A stretch of 64,000 bases of DNA. It comes from Punica granatum. Its lineage: Eukaryota; Streptophyta; Magnoliopsida; Myrtales; Lythraceae. Of the stretch, positions 37,011 to 49,900 are shown piece after piece. Within the stretch, counting starts at the first letter, position 1. Each line of letters opens with the position of its first letter. Location of the stretch: positions 3,534,001 to 3,598,000 of the forward strand of contig NC_045129.1 in assembly GCF_007655135.1 (NCBI RefSeq). Direction: 5' to 3'. A program made the position numbers and the translations under genes. The notes beneath the pieces are model-generated. The model was not told the DNA's origin. It saw nothing but the letters and a program-made list of their open reading frames with translations, and ran no database searches.

Positions 37011-38433
37011 AAAGGTTAACCATGCTCATTTCCATTATGAGTGATGCAAATATGAGGAAGCAAGTAAAGTTACTTTAAGGATATTCGTAGAAATGGACCA
37101 TAATCTAGGAAGTAGAAAGATCGTGAGATATAAGTCTATAAAAATAGATTACAAAACTTGTAATAGCATCATCTCATTGCTCTTCCAAAGTAGGCATTCA
37201 TAAATTGCTCATGTCTTCCTCAACCAAAAACCCTCCTCAATCAAGTATTCATATTCAGTTAAAGATACATGAAAGTAGGCGTACTCTATCTTGATGGAAG
37301 AGTGGGGAAGGGGAAGGGGAAAGATAAGTGCAGGAGGAATATTAGAATGTTACAGGAAATACCACTTGTCCATGTGACCGCTATATGTATGGACAATAAC
37401 ACACAGCCATTTGATCACGTTGGCTATCATTGAGTTGGTGTCTGGAGTATTCTACCTCTGCAAAGTGTTCCATTACCCCGCATAAGGATAAGTGTCACGT
37501 CCGGGAGTTTCGCACATTATTTGCAGTGAAAAAATCAATAAGAAGCAGTAGAGCTCTGTATCTTATTAAATAAGAGGAGGAATGGACTAAGATCATTCAA
37601 ATAAATCAAACAAAAAAGAAAAAGAATAATTGTCTCGAATTTTCCCCCAGTATGTGAAAATTTAGCTAGTTGAAAATGAGCGCCTTTCCTATGACGGGAT
37701 AGACTGTAGATTATTCACTTAATTAGAATCAAATTCAGGCTAAGGGATAGATCTTCACTTGGATCGACCCTGACCCTATCCGTAAGATTAACGGCAAAAA
37801 TGCAAAGCGGATAACCAAATATATTCAAGCGGTGGACACAGAAGGCCCAATCGCTTACCGGGTCATATTTGCAGAAGACCCCATCAGGACACATTATTCA
37901 CGTTTCATTTAACAGTCTATGCCATTAGACGACTGGACCGCCACCTGACGAGGAAGGAAATCTACACGAGAAACTGACTGGGGGACAGAAGACATGTGAA
38001 GAAATATAAATGAAATCTCACAGAGAAGAGAATGTTTCCCCCAAATTGATACGATCAATCAGAGCAGTTCCAAAAACACTCAAAATATGGTCCCAACTGC
38101 ACAAAATAGGAATCTGCGAGATGATTGTGAATGGAGAGGGAAGGAAAGAGCTTGTACCGTACCTGTAACCCTACGATCCGCTGATGATTATCACTCGGAC
38201 AGAGAACCGAGGACCAAGCTGACGTCGCTCCGTCTGAGGTCGGAGAGAGGGCTCGAGTTGTGGGTCGCGGTCGCGGGGCAGAGGTCGCAGGGTCGAGTAG
38301 GGATCGAGGCCGATTGGACCGGCGGAAGGATTCAAGACTGTGAACGATGGAACGGTGGACGCTAGACTCAGGGCCTCAGGGTGGAGGGCGGAACTAAAGG
38401 AGGAAGGGTTACTGAATATTGATTACAGGAAGG
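37011..38433. other. Unassigned DNA up to the assembly gap, possibly the start of an LTR
   Basis: At 37493 a TGTCACGTCC sequence resembles the start of many plant LTRs, and the following DNA becomes GC-richer toward the gap, but no second end is available to test this. The open frames near 38087-38430 show no family signature. Confidence 0.3.
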
Positions 38434-38533
38434 NNNNNNNNNNNNNNNNNNNNNNNNNNNNNNNNNNNNNNNNNNNNNNNNNNNNNNNNNNNNNNNNNNN
38501 NNNNNNNNNNNNNNNNNNNNNNNNNNNNNNNNN
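38434..38533. other. Assembly gap of 100 N
   Basis: Exactly 100 unknown bases, the usual placeholder for a gap of unknown size. Sequence to the right starts inside a hAT-like element that is complete at 62505-63181. Confidence 0.99.
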
Positions 38534-39044
38534 AACCTGTTTATTTAGACATGTTTAATTGCGTTACTATAATTATGTAACCTGTTAATCCGTTTATGTA
38601 TTTGGATTTACCAAAATATCCTTATGTAATCCTAATTTCCTAAGTCCCTAACCTAATTTACTTTCATTCTTTTCACCCAATCCAACACATGTCGTGTTAA
38701 CTTGTAAACATGTCGTTAACGTTTTGGGTAAACGAGTTAATCGGATAAACATGTCGTGTTAATGTATCCGGGTAACTGAGTTGATCGGATAAACAAGTTG
38801 TGTTAACGTGTTCGGATAACGTTATACTCGTGTCGTGCATACGTGTACCTATTATGACACGTTTCGATAAACGGGTTTAAACGTGTCTAAACGGGTTGAC
38901 GGGATGGATATAAAGTGTCGTGTATGGGTTTCCAAAACTTGACCCGTTTAATAATCGTATCGTGTACGGGTTATGACTTTGATGACACGAACCCGTATAA
39001 ACACGACACGTATAAACACGACACGACACGAATTGCCACCCCTA
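38534..39044. mobile_element. Right part of a hAT-like element, cut by the gap
   Basis: Matches 62665-63181 base for base apart from small indels and ends in the same terminus (GCCACCCCTA). It is followed by ATTTTAAC, the same target sequence as at 63182. It is therefore a duplicate of the same insertion event, not an independent one. Confidence 0.85.
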
Positions 39045-39149
39045 ATTTTAACTACCTAATAACCCTCCTTTCCCCACTATACTTTGTCTACGCCGCTCTC
39101 ATTCTCTTCCTCTTCTCCTCTCCCTCCCAAAATCAAAATACGTTCAACT

Positions 39150-39480
39150 TTCATTAAGAAATTAAGGAAGGTCATAGCTCGGTGGAAAAAGATTAAATGG
39201 TAAGTTTCAATTTGTTCCTTCCTAATTTGGGCTGTCGAGATAAGTTCATATAGACACGTACCCACACCAACCCACTAAAATTGACCGAAGCACAAAGTTA
39301 AGATAAAAAAAATACATACATTAGAAATTAAGAAGGTCATAGCTCGGTGGAAAAAGATTAAATGGTAAGTTTCAATTTGTTCCTTCCTAATTTAGGCTGT
39401 CGAGTTAAGTTCATATTGACACCATACCCACACCAACCTACTAAAATTGATTCTAACATATATAGAATGTATGCAAATAC
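39150..39480 (+). promoter_or_regulatory. Tandem 166-bp promoter-side units before the neprosin gene at 39601
   Basis: Same pair as at 35239-35570, here with several one-base losses (for example in the 'attaagaaattaaggaagg' start of the second unit). Confidence 0.65.
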
Positions 39481-39600
39481 ATATTATCTTGGCAATTATA
39501 ATGTATATGTATATATACGAATACAAATTGATGTATGTGTTCTGTTCCAGACTCGTGATTGATCCTTTTTTTCCTTTCTCTTCTCATTTCTACTATACGT

Positions 39601-42319
39601 ATGGCGACTCGAAGAAGAAGAGAAGTTGTAGTTGGGATATTCTTGTTGATAACTGCAGTCCTAGTCGATTCCGCCCAAGCAAGGAGAAAACTAGCATCGT
39701 CCAATAAATCAAATGATGTCGAGTTTGCTCAGGCCCCCAGAGGAACTGTAAAATCTGTTCAGGTTATATCTTATTTCAGTACATGTATTGCGTTTCCTTT
39801 TCAATTTTCAGCATCCATCCTATTCAAAATGAGGCATAACTAAATATTTTGCCCATGACATAAATCTCAAATCACAGATTTCAGTTAGCATGAGGAGAAT
39901 CATTAAAATGCTATAGTTATGTGTGTACATAATATATAATATATTTATATTTTTTTTTTTTTTTGTGGCTATTCAGAGTGGTGGCGGGATGTTGTCGATT
40001 GTGTCGATATTTACAAACAACCGGCTTTTGACCATCCTCTACTGAAGAACCATACCATACAAGTAGGTTCCTTCTTTCCGCACGTTTCCTCGACTGTCAT
40101 CATAGTGTAAATTTTTCTCTCACTCGGATTAAAGGTTAACTAATTCTGCAGTTACTATAGCAATTAAAAACAAATTCAATCAAATTTACAGATGAAACCG
40201 AGTTTCACAGAAGAAGATGAAAGTCATTTGCAAGGGCTGCCGGCCGAATTGGAAGAATGGGGCGTGGATTGCCCCGAAGGAACAGTCCCTATTATCAGAA
40301 GACATCGGAAAATGCCGTTCAGAAGAAGGATTATGTTCCACCGTTCCCTGTTAACGAGAAAAGCGGCCTCCACAACAAATCCTTTCCTGTTTTCGCTTCT
40401 TACAATAAGGGACATGAGGCATGTACATTCCTTGCTTCGATTGACTTACATAAACGCACGAGCCATGGAAAAAGGAAATTAAACCAATAAACTACATCAT
40501 CAATTCTAGATATATGTATTATATATATATATATATAATTAGACGATCGATGTGCATTATTGCTTTGTCATTAATATATATGTTCATATAATCAGTATGC
40601 AATAGTGAAGACGAAAGATTACGGGAGAACCTTCTATGGAGGCCAAGCGCTCCTCAATGTGTGGAATCCTCATGCAGAGACCGGAGAAGCGAGCATCTCC
40701 CAGATTTGGATTTACGCGGGTTCAGAGGAAAACGTCAACACTGTAGAGGCTGGGTGGATTGTAAGTCAAATTAAATCGAAACCATGATTAATTAGTAACC
40801 GATTGACTCTGTGTTTGTTTCGCTTTAATATTTTAGTTAGTACCCGGTAAGCAAAGAAATATATGTGATGAAAATGATATTAAATTAACGATGCTTGCTT
40901 ACTTATTATTTAACCTCCTCGGATAATTCAGAAAAACTCAACATTATCCTTTTGTTTCAGGCAGGCAGGGTTAGATTCTCGGCCGACTACGACATTTTTT
41001 ACATACTGGACTGTGAGTTTCTCAATCCATTTTATAGGGCTTGCGCTTCAATGGTCGCTTTCGACATTCTTCGGTACTCTTTTCTTTTTTTTTCCTTATG
41101 AATGATTTACTGCAGAGTGATGGATACAAATCAACAGGCTGCTACAACCTTAGATGCTCAGGATTCGTGCAAACGAACAAACACATTGCTCCTGGTAATG
41201 GTCGCAAACAAATACAAATTTTTAAATATTTTGCATGTTTCAAATTTATATCTATCTAAACCGTGAACGAAAATGACAACGAAACAAATATAAGGTGATT
41301 AGTGAAATATACTCTAACATAAATTGGTCTACATATCTATATAGGTTTTCAAGTACGACCAACATCCACCTTCAACGGGCAGCAGTTTGAAATAGGTGTA
41401 CAAATTAAACAGGTGAACATAAGTTCTTTCCTCTAACAATATGCTTTTAATATTTTTCGGTGTGCACACTGGTATCCGAAAGCCCATCAGGCTCCGATGA
41501 TCGAGTTCGAGTTGGGTTCACCCACTAAGAATTAAAACTCTTCCAGTATGAATTTTTTCCATTACAAAACTCAAATCCGAAGACTTTGTTTAAAGAGAAT
41601 AAGCGCGGAACCACTTGAATTAATCCATGTTGGTACATATGCTTTTATTTGTTATTATATATATATTTTTTGGATAAATAATTTGTTATTATATTAATGT
41701 TGCTATCTTCCTTTCGTCATTCATCTGGGGTCTACGTTGTGGATGTAATTATAATAAACTGCCATAAGGGCAAATTTTACGATTATATTTGCTCCCAAAA
41801 CCAATCATCAGTTTAATTATGTAAATATAACATTGAGAAAATATATAAAATTTCTCGATAGGACTTCACTATTATAAATTTGTATACCTAGCACAAACGT
41901 AATGACATTACTTTTTTTTAATGCATTAGGATATGTCTACACAACACTGGTGGCTTCGTCTGAATGATATGGACATCGGTTACTGGCCTATCTCGATTTT
42001 CAACAGTCTACGTGGTGGTGGTGATGGTGTAGAATGGGGTGGTGAAATTCATAATTTTGGAAGGGATTGGCAACACACGACGACTCAAATGGGGAGTGGC
42101 CATTTTCCTCGTGACGGGTACTTTACAAAATCATCGTACATTAGGAATCTTGCTTACATCCAAAATAATGGTTCGATGCAAAGCACGCCCAAGGAAGACC
42201 TCGTGGTGTATATCACCAATCCTCGATGTTACGACCTAGTGTTAGGACCCTCGAACTTGAATTTTGAAACCCATTTTTATTTCGGAGGTCCTGGATTCTC
42301 GGCTCAATGCATAATATAG
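39601..42319 (+). pseudogene. Neprosin-type glutamate peptidase, complete but with two one-base deletions (possible sequencing errors)
   Basis: Exons 39601-39762, 39977-40062, 40192-40418, 40596-40760, 40965-41012, 41116-41194, 41345-41412, 41930-42319. Everything needed is there: signal peptide, activation domain, EAGW, FTYWT, TGCYNL, WGGE and the terminal FGGPGFSAQC. Exons 2a and 2b are each one base shorter than in the sister copies (GGCGGGATG for GGCGGCGATG; a base lost after ATTATCAGAA), which breaks the frame twice. The surrounding 2 kb, next to the gap, shows many similar single-base losses in non-coding DNA, so the gene may really be intact. Exon 4 needs the second of three closely spaced acceptors (CAGGCAGGCAG) to stay in frame. 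The donor of exon 2b is GC. Confidence 0.8.
41450..41636 (-). mobile_element. tRNA-derived SINE in neprosin intron 6
   Basis: A 187-bp element with a perfect 11-bp target duplication ATATGCTTTTA (41439-41449 and 41637-41647). It is orthologous to 32023-32209, so it was inserted before these two gene copies separated. Confidence 0.8.
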
Positions 42320-42560
42320 TGAAGGCATAAATAGATGGAATTATTGAATAAAAGTGAAACTGATTAAAGTATTCATACAAGCTTTATATGCTTCATGTTC
42401 AAGGCCATTCAATATATGGATCTTTTTTTCTTTTCTGTTTTTTGAAAAATAGCTTTGCAGTATTGCAGTTTTCGGATTAAGACCAAATTAATGGTTAGAC
42501 AACGGTAACTTATAGACCAAGCACAATGAAACAATATCTAAATCAATTATTAAAGGACTT
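42320..42560 (+). repeat. Downstream block, copy 2, first part
   Basis: Matches the start of the block after the pseudogene at 30182 up to AAAGGACT, where a solo LTR interrupts it. It continues at 44856. Confidence 0.8.
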
Positions 42561-44855
42561 GTCAGCACCTCATTTTGGTCAACTCTAGTAAAAGAAGAGA
42601 AAATCGTCATTTGTCACTATCGAGGCCAAAAACTAATTTTCTATAAAATATCGATCCCTGAATTTTTCTGAGCGAAATGGCTGTCTCGAATCATTTTTGA
42701 TATCCAATTGAAAAAACGATAATTTTAATTTTTAAGCGCATCAAATTCAAATTCTTAAAAAAAAGAGAAAAAGTTCGCGCTCAGACCGGTCAGATCGGCG
42801 TTAGGCCGGTCAAATATTCAACAGATCGGTCTGACGAGGGTCAAAAGTTTCTGACCGTTTCATTTTCGCCCCTGCTTTTTTTTTTTCCACTTCGCCCCCC
42901 TCTTTTTTTTCCTCTTCCTTTTCGCCCCCGTCGTTCTTTCCTTCTCTTCTCTTCTCCCCCCACTTCTTCTCCTCTTCTTTCACTGAGTCCCTCTGCCATC
43001 TCCGACACGCCGCGGTTGTCGACCCACCGCGACCGCCTGCCACCACCGAAACGTTCGCCCGACACACCACCGCTCGCTTCCCCGGCACGTTCCCTCGGCC
43101 GCTATATCCCCCTCCCGCTCCCCCTCTCTCTCTCTCGACACCCGACTCGGAGGTCTCGAGTCACGCTCGAAATCTTTCCCTCTCATTCCGATTTTTCCCC
43201 GAGAACGGACTCGCGACACTCCCCGGAGCAAAACCCCTCTATTTCCCCTTCTCAATTCCCCCAATTTCCGACGATTAAACTCGGAAAATCCCTCGCCGGA
43301 AAACTCGAAAACCTCGCAAAAAAAAAACCGAAATTCCTCTCGATCCCAATCGATTCGAGCCAAACGACGCCTCTCCCGAGCACGGCATAGCCTAGGCAGC
43401 GCTCGCCGCCGTCTCCCGTGCCCTCTCGTGCCGTCGTTGCGACACCTAGCGGCGGGAACCGCCATTCTCGGCCGTCGGAACCCTCCTCTCCGCCCATCTT
43501 TGTCTTCTCCGGCGTCTTCCTTCTCACGAGCTCGGCCCATCTCTTTGGTTTGTGCCGGTCCAGCCCAGCAGATTCGGCCCAAACCCGCTTTGCCCAGTCC
43601 AGCTGAGACGATCCGACCCGTTCCGCCTCGCCTCGGGTTCAGCCCGGAACGCGCGACCCGTTTCACCCGCAGATTCGGCCCAGCTTCAACGCCCGCCCAG
43701 CTCACCCGTGCTCCTGGCTCAACGCGCCCTTTTGCGGCCCAACTCCCTCACGGTTGTTCCAACCCACGCGCGCGGCCCCGACCTCCGCACGCTCGGCCCA
43801 ACTCGCCGGCCCACCACCCCGTTGCAGTCGGTCCGCACTGTTCAGACCCCCCGGTTCGATCTGAACGCCGGGTTTTCTGGTTTAAACCAAAATTAGGTAT
43901 ATTATCCCGACTTTAAAACCGATTGTTTGAAGTGAGAACGAATACACACGAATCAATCTCATGTTCACTCGGCTTTAAGGGAATTAAATCAGTTAAACAC
44001 ATCAAAATTAGTTTAATTAATTATTCGGACTTAAAAATTGATAAAATTAAATTCCGTCGTAACTAGTTTTGCTTATTCATGTACACATGTGAATAATTGG
44101 ATATGCTTTGATCGAAATCCTGCACGAATCGGCTAATCACATAAACACGACATTAAAAGACATAACTCTTTTGCGTTCACACGTTCATCGGATTTCATTT
44201 ACTTTGTCTGCTTTCGCCATTTTGTTTGTTTTCCTGTTTATTTATTGCGGGTCGAGCCCAAATTCCTAGGATACGATATACACGGGGTCCAACACCCTAT
44301 TTGAGCCCGCGTTGCTTTAATTTCGGTTTCGATCACTCAAACCACACGATGAGCCACGAGTAGAATAATAACCGAATGCGAACCGACCGAGATTCAGTTG
44401 TTGTAATTTGTATTTTATTTATTTGAGTGAACAATGTAAGGGTTTATGTTGTACATTTATTCATGTAAGAATCCCGGTCAAAATAGTTCTTCGAATTTAC
44501 GGTGTCAAAACGCGTAAGATGTGCGGAACTCAATTAAGTGATAATTAAATTAAAACGGCAAGCCTAGACAAGCTAGAGTACCGATAGGGCATGCGAGATA
44601 TAGGCTTGCATGTAACAGAACCCCCGAATTCGGAGCCTTGGGTTTCGCAGACCATATGCCTTAGCAATGAGGTGTACCCCGTACCCCTAGATCCGGGTAA
44701 CTTGCTGGCCCTCAACCTTCGGGTCATAAAATGGCAAGTGGCGACTCCTTCTCAAGTGCGTCCGTCGCGCGTTCCCGGGAAAGTGGACACTCCCAAGCCG
44801 CGTTGCATAGGCGCGTGCACACGTGCCCCGACGAGACGAAATTCGGGTGCGCACA
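42561..44855 (+). mobile_element. Solo LTR of about 2.3 kb
   Basis: Starts TGTCAGCACC and ends GGTGCGCACA, so it has the canonical TG...CA termini. It is flanked by GGACT (42556-42560) and AGACT (44856-44860), a 5-bp duplication with one mismatch. The uninterrupted target is seen at 33147 and near 53990. No internal retrotransposon genes are present, so it is a solo LTR left by recombination. The section 42900-43900 is CT- then GC-rich and throws up many chance open frames. A Ty3/Gypsy origin is likely from its size and termini but unproven. Confidence 0.8.
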
Positions 44856-46282
44856 AGACTCTTAACATAAATTCGGCTAATAATTAGATGCTTCTATTGA
44901 CTGTTTAATAGGATGAAGAATATGGTGTCCTCATCAACTGTATAATTAAAAATATACGATCAACTAGCCCTCAAGCATCCTCTTCTCAAGAATCAAAATG
45001 TCCAGGTTTTCTTTTCCGCTTTTCCCTATTCCATATCAAAGATCAATCACAATAGTAGAGGAGAGATAAGCGGCAGTCACTTAATGGCACGGCAATACCG
45101 TACGTCATGTGGCACATATAATACATGTATATGCCACGTTTCCATTCCGTGGGCCTTTTTAGGCGGCATTCTTCCTGTCAACATAATTACCATACATTAA
45201 CTCGATAGCGCGGTAATCGGAGTAAAGAGAACATCCAAATGCTATATCTAAAGATTTTGATAACAAAAACACTTTCTTTAATACATTCACTGAGGTAAAA
45301 GAATTCCAAAACAAACAACTGTGATGATCGGCTCCTTCCAAAGATGAAGTCGACACGTAATTAACAGAGATATAAGAGCCCAATCCGGAGGAAGCCCTAC
45401 ATAAAAACAAGGGAAGATATCATTCTTACTCCTCAAACTTTCTTATCTCAATTACTGTCACTTCCCAAACCTTCGGTAGTAAAATATCACTCCCAAATTA
45501 ACATTGATGAAATTGTTACTCCCCCAGCTGATCAGAAGTCAAAAAGTACCTTGATAAAAGACCCAATATGCCCCTCATTTGTTTTCTATTTTGTTTAAAT
45601 TAATATATACATATATATATTTATACATTTATTTATCAATATCTATACATATAGTAAAATTAACTTGAAATGTAATAAATGCACTTCAATTAATGTATTT
45701 TAAAAAATATAAAAAGATGGATACTATTTTAAAATTATAAAAATAATATAATTTGAAAATATTGAAAACCAAAAAACACGATATGTGTTTTTAATCAAAG
45801 TAAGCAAAATGAATCATTAAAATTATTAAAAACTTATAAAATATTACCGAAAAGCATATAATATTAAGAAATTAAATCTATGAATAAAATTGTATGGAAA
45901 ATTTTCAATTTTATTAGAATAATATTTGCATTTTATATACAAAATTGATATCATGTTAGAATTCTAAAATTAATAATATATATAACATATAATATTTTAC
46001 ATTATAAAAGCTTAATCGCAACAAGAAATACATATATATAATTAATATGAGACTGTGCAATGCACATGACATAAAATCTATTATAATTGTAATTAAAAAT
46101 TACTCTCACTTTTACACAAAAAATTCCTCTACTTTATTGAAAATTATAGTTATAATTACATTTAATGAAATATAATATTATTATAAATAAGAAGATTGAT
46201 ATTCCAAATGTGATTAATTAAATTAACATGATAACCGATATATGGTGAAAATCAACCCGCTGCGATACACAGGTAGAACCCG

Positions 46283-46322
<40 letters not shown>

Positions 46323-46434
46323 TATACCTTGATAAAGACCCAATGGTCCTTCCCTACTTTTTTATTTTCCCTATATTAATTTAAAGAAAACCGAATGCAA
46401 AGGAGGGGCATTTTGGGTCTTTTATCAAGATATA

Positions 46435-46472
<38 letters not shown>

Positions 46473-46885
46473 TAGGGGCAAATGAGCCCCAACTCCATAG
46501 TTTAGGGGGTGAGAAACTTAATTTTCCCTTTTATTATATTAAGTTTTATGAAATCAAGAAATTAAAATCTATATCTATATTTATTTATGCTATGTTGATA
46601 AAGGGATAGATAACAAAGTAGGTGTAACATTTTGTTATTTAAAATGCCCATTGAAATATAAACCAGAAAATAATGAATCATTAAATTATTAGAAATTAAG
46701 GGATGATTTAGTGTATTTTAACTACCTAATAACCCTCCACTTTCCCCACTATCCTTTGTCTACGCCGCTCTCATTCTCTTCCTCTTCTCCTCTCCCTCCC
46801 AAAATCAAATACGTTCAACTTTCAAGGGGCTTTTTTTCCATAAATAAATAAAAAATTCGATTTTTATTTTAAAACTTATTATCAT
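44856..46885 (+). repeat. Downstream block, copy 2, continued
   Basis: Matches about 33144-35230 nearly throughout, including the Helitron-like hairpin region and the (TA)n runs at 46287-46316 and 46438-46468. At about 46885 it switches without an intervening gene into neprosin intron 6 sequence (compare 41815-41890), so exons 1-6 of this copy were deleted. Confidence 0.8.
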
Positions 46886-46960
46886 AATTATGTAAATATA
46901 ACATTGAGAAAATATATAAAATTTCTCGATAGGACTTCACTGTTATAAATTTGTATACCT
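46886..46960 (+). other. Neprosin intron 6 fragment, left flank of the LINE
   Basis: Matches 41815-41890 of the copy at 39601. Its last 17 bases (46944-46960) are the left target-site duplication of the LINE. The same intron resumes at 53310. Confidence 0.85.
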
Positions 46961-46990
46961 TTTTTTTTCGCTGAATAAGATAATTCATTA

Positions 46991-49900
46991 CTAAGGAGAA
47001 GGTACAAAGTTCGATGGATCTAGGATAGGGTACTCTTCAAAAGTACAAAGAGAGTGAAAATTTGACTTAGAGCCAAATTGGCTCAAGTCATGGGCAAGAG
47101 TATTGTCTTCCCTAGGGATCCACGAGCAAAACCAATCCGAGAAGTAGTTAAGGCTAAAAGTAATATCCGCAACTAAGGTCCTAATTTCCCATGGAGTATT
47201 GTGCGGGTGCAAAATGGCATCTACAAGAATCAAGGCGCACTACGCAGCCAAATCTTTGTCATACCCCTATCTTTCGCTATAGAAAGGGCGAGAAGGGCGG
47301 CTCGAGCTTCTGCTTGGAGTGGCTTATTCTCATTGGAGACCTGGAACCAAGATAGAAACGGCGGGCTGTTTGGTCGTTGGATGATTCCCGAAAGGCATGC
47401 TTTACTACTGGTCCAAGCTGCATCCGTGCTTATAATGCTCCAATCTGGTCCAGTGGGTATTTGTGCCTCAAACAGTTGCAAGGGATGAGCCTGCGAGGTT
47501 GCTTCTCTTTGGTCCATGCTACTATCACGCCTGCAATGCTTCGAAAAGGATATTTTGATTGATTTGATTGTTTCGTGAAGATCAGCTGGCTTACCTGCAT
47601 GTAGAGTATTATTTCGTGAGATCCACAATTGATAAAGAGTTATAGCAGCATAGAGAGAAAACTTGGCCTTTTCATGAGAGTTCGGTAAGAGAGAAGAGGG
47701 AGGACAAGCAATAAAGTTAATCAATTCCTCTGCACTACTGTATGGGAAAAAATTGGATTGAAGATTCCAAGGTGATTCCCTCCAAGCAACACGATAAAAG
47801 AGGCACTCTCCGTAGAGGTGGCCTCGCTTATCGGAGCTGGTTTGGCATAGAGGGCAAGGGGTGCCCTCATTGCTGAACCAGGGGAGGCTTTCACTTGCCG
47901 TTCTCCACAGGTGGAGTTTAAGGCGTTCATGAATTTTAAGATTCCAAATGTCTTTCCATATTGTTCCGCTATAGCCCTGGAATCTATGATGCTGATCCTT
48001 AAGATAAAAGGATTTGACAGAATGCTTCCCTGAAGTATTTGGCGTCCACTGTGCAGAGTCTTCTAGGTTGCCCTGAGCGAGGTGGATCTTGATGATGTTC
48101 TGGACGGTTGCTTGCTCGAATAAGCTTGTGAGTAACGGGATGTTCCATCTCTTAGGGTGGCTCAATATTAGGTCACTTACCTTCAAGTTCGGGTCCTGGA
48201 TTGTGTTAGATCTCGGAGATGGCTTGTGGTCGTTTATGCCTGGAATCCATGGGTCGTGCCAAACCAAGATGGATGTGCCGTTTCCAACAGATAAACACGT
48301 GCTGTTCTGAATGGTGTCTTTACACCATTGGAGGCCTCTCCAAATTGGGGAGGGGGAGGAGCGGTTGGAACTCTTGAGAAAGTTTCCATACTTTGCCTTG
48401 ATAGCCCTGCCCGCAAGACTGTCATTTGTTTTTGTCATGGCCCATGCTGTTTTGGATAACATTGCTTTATTCGAATCTTCTGCTCTTCGGAAGCCCAGGC
48501 CACCAATTGCTTTCGGTTGACAAATGAAGTCCCAGCTTTTTGGCGCATAATAGTTGCCCTCTTCTTTATTCGTTCCCCACCAAAATCATTTTGTGATGCT
48601 GTCGATATTGCTTAATATAGATTGTGGAAGACGGAACAGTGACATGGTGTAGATCGGGGTACTATTGATAACGGATCTGATCAGAGTCGCTCTGCCTGCC
48701 CAGGAGAGTGTTGTTGTTTTCCAAGAGGCTAGCTTGTTTTTGATCTTGTCAATGAGAAATTGGAAAGATTCTCTCTTCTTCCTTTTGATGAAAAGTGGGT
48801 TGCCTAGGTATCTTGCATCTTCTTTCAGTTTTCTCATACCTAGGATTGTTTTCGCAATTCTTCTCGAATCTACTGGTGCGTTCTTGGAAAAGAAGAGGCC
48901 TGATTTAGCACAATTTACCTCTTGGCCCGACCACGCACAGAATTTATCCAGGATACTTTTGGTGGTTCTGATGTTTGCTTCTGTAGCTTTCGTCAAGATT
49001 AGAAGGTCATCAGCAAACATTAGATGGGTGATCTGCGGGCCTCCCCTGCTTATCTGAATCCCTTTAATCTCACCATTCGTTTCTGCCCTATAAAGGAGTC
49101 GAGATAGGATTTCCATTGATATCACGAATAAATAAGGTGAGATAGGGTCTCCTTGTCTTAATCTCCTTGATGGTGAGAAGTGGCCGTGCGGAGAACCATT
49201 GAGTAAGATGGAGAAGGTTGATGTGGAGACGCACTGATAAATCCATGAAATGAAGGTTGGGTGGAATCCCAATTGTTGGAGGATTTTGACGATGAAATTC
49301 CATTCAAGCTTGTCAAAGGCTTTCATGAAGTCAATTTTCATCCCAATCCATCCTCTGCGAGCCTTTGTATTCCTCATCGTATGGAGAATCTCCTGAGCAA
49401 GAAGACCATTCTCATTAATCCATCTCCCTTCAATGAAGGCGGTTTGGTTGGGGGAGATGATCTTGTGGAGGAGCGGCTTGAGCCGATTTGCAATGATTTT
49501 TGATATAACTTTGTAGTTGACATTGCAAAGACTAATGGGTCTGAAGTCTTTGAAAGTGGCTGCTCCTTGGCGTTTTGGGATAAGACAGATGAAAGTGTTG
49601 TTCCACTCTTTGAGAATGTGGTTTGAGTGGAAGAAACTCTTGACTGCTGAAAGCAGGAATGGCTTTACTGTCTCTCCGTAGTGCTTGTAAAAAAGTGATG
49701 GGATACCGTCAGGTCCTGGGGCTTTGAGGTTTGGAATTGAGTTTAGGGCCGTGAGAATTTCCTGATCATCTGGGATTCGGGTTAGGCTTTCATTTTCCTC
49801 TTGTGAGATGACTTGGTTGATTAGCTCTTCCATATCGTCCGGAATGTCTGGATGGGAGGTGTTAAACAGCTCTTGGAAGTTTTTGAGGAAATAGTTTCCC

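Noticed and set aside
38087..38433. Open frame before the gap
   Set aside because: No recognisable domain, no codon pattern, and it runs into N bases.
42980..43916. Long open frames on both strands (up to about 240 aa) in GC-rich DNA
   Set aside because: They lie inside the solo LTR, overlap each other in several frames, are low-complexity (Arg/Pro/Ser) and have no domain signature.
48665..49057. Plus-strand open frames across the LINE
   Set aside because: They are antisense shadows of the ORF2 coding strand.
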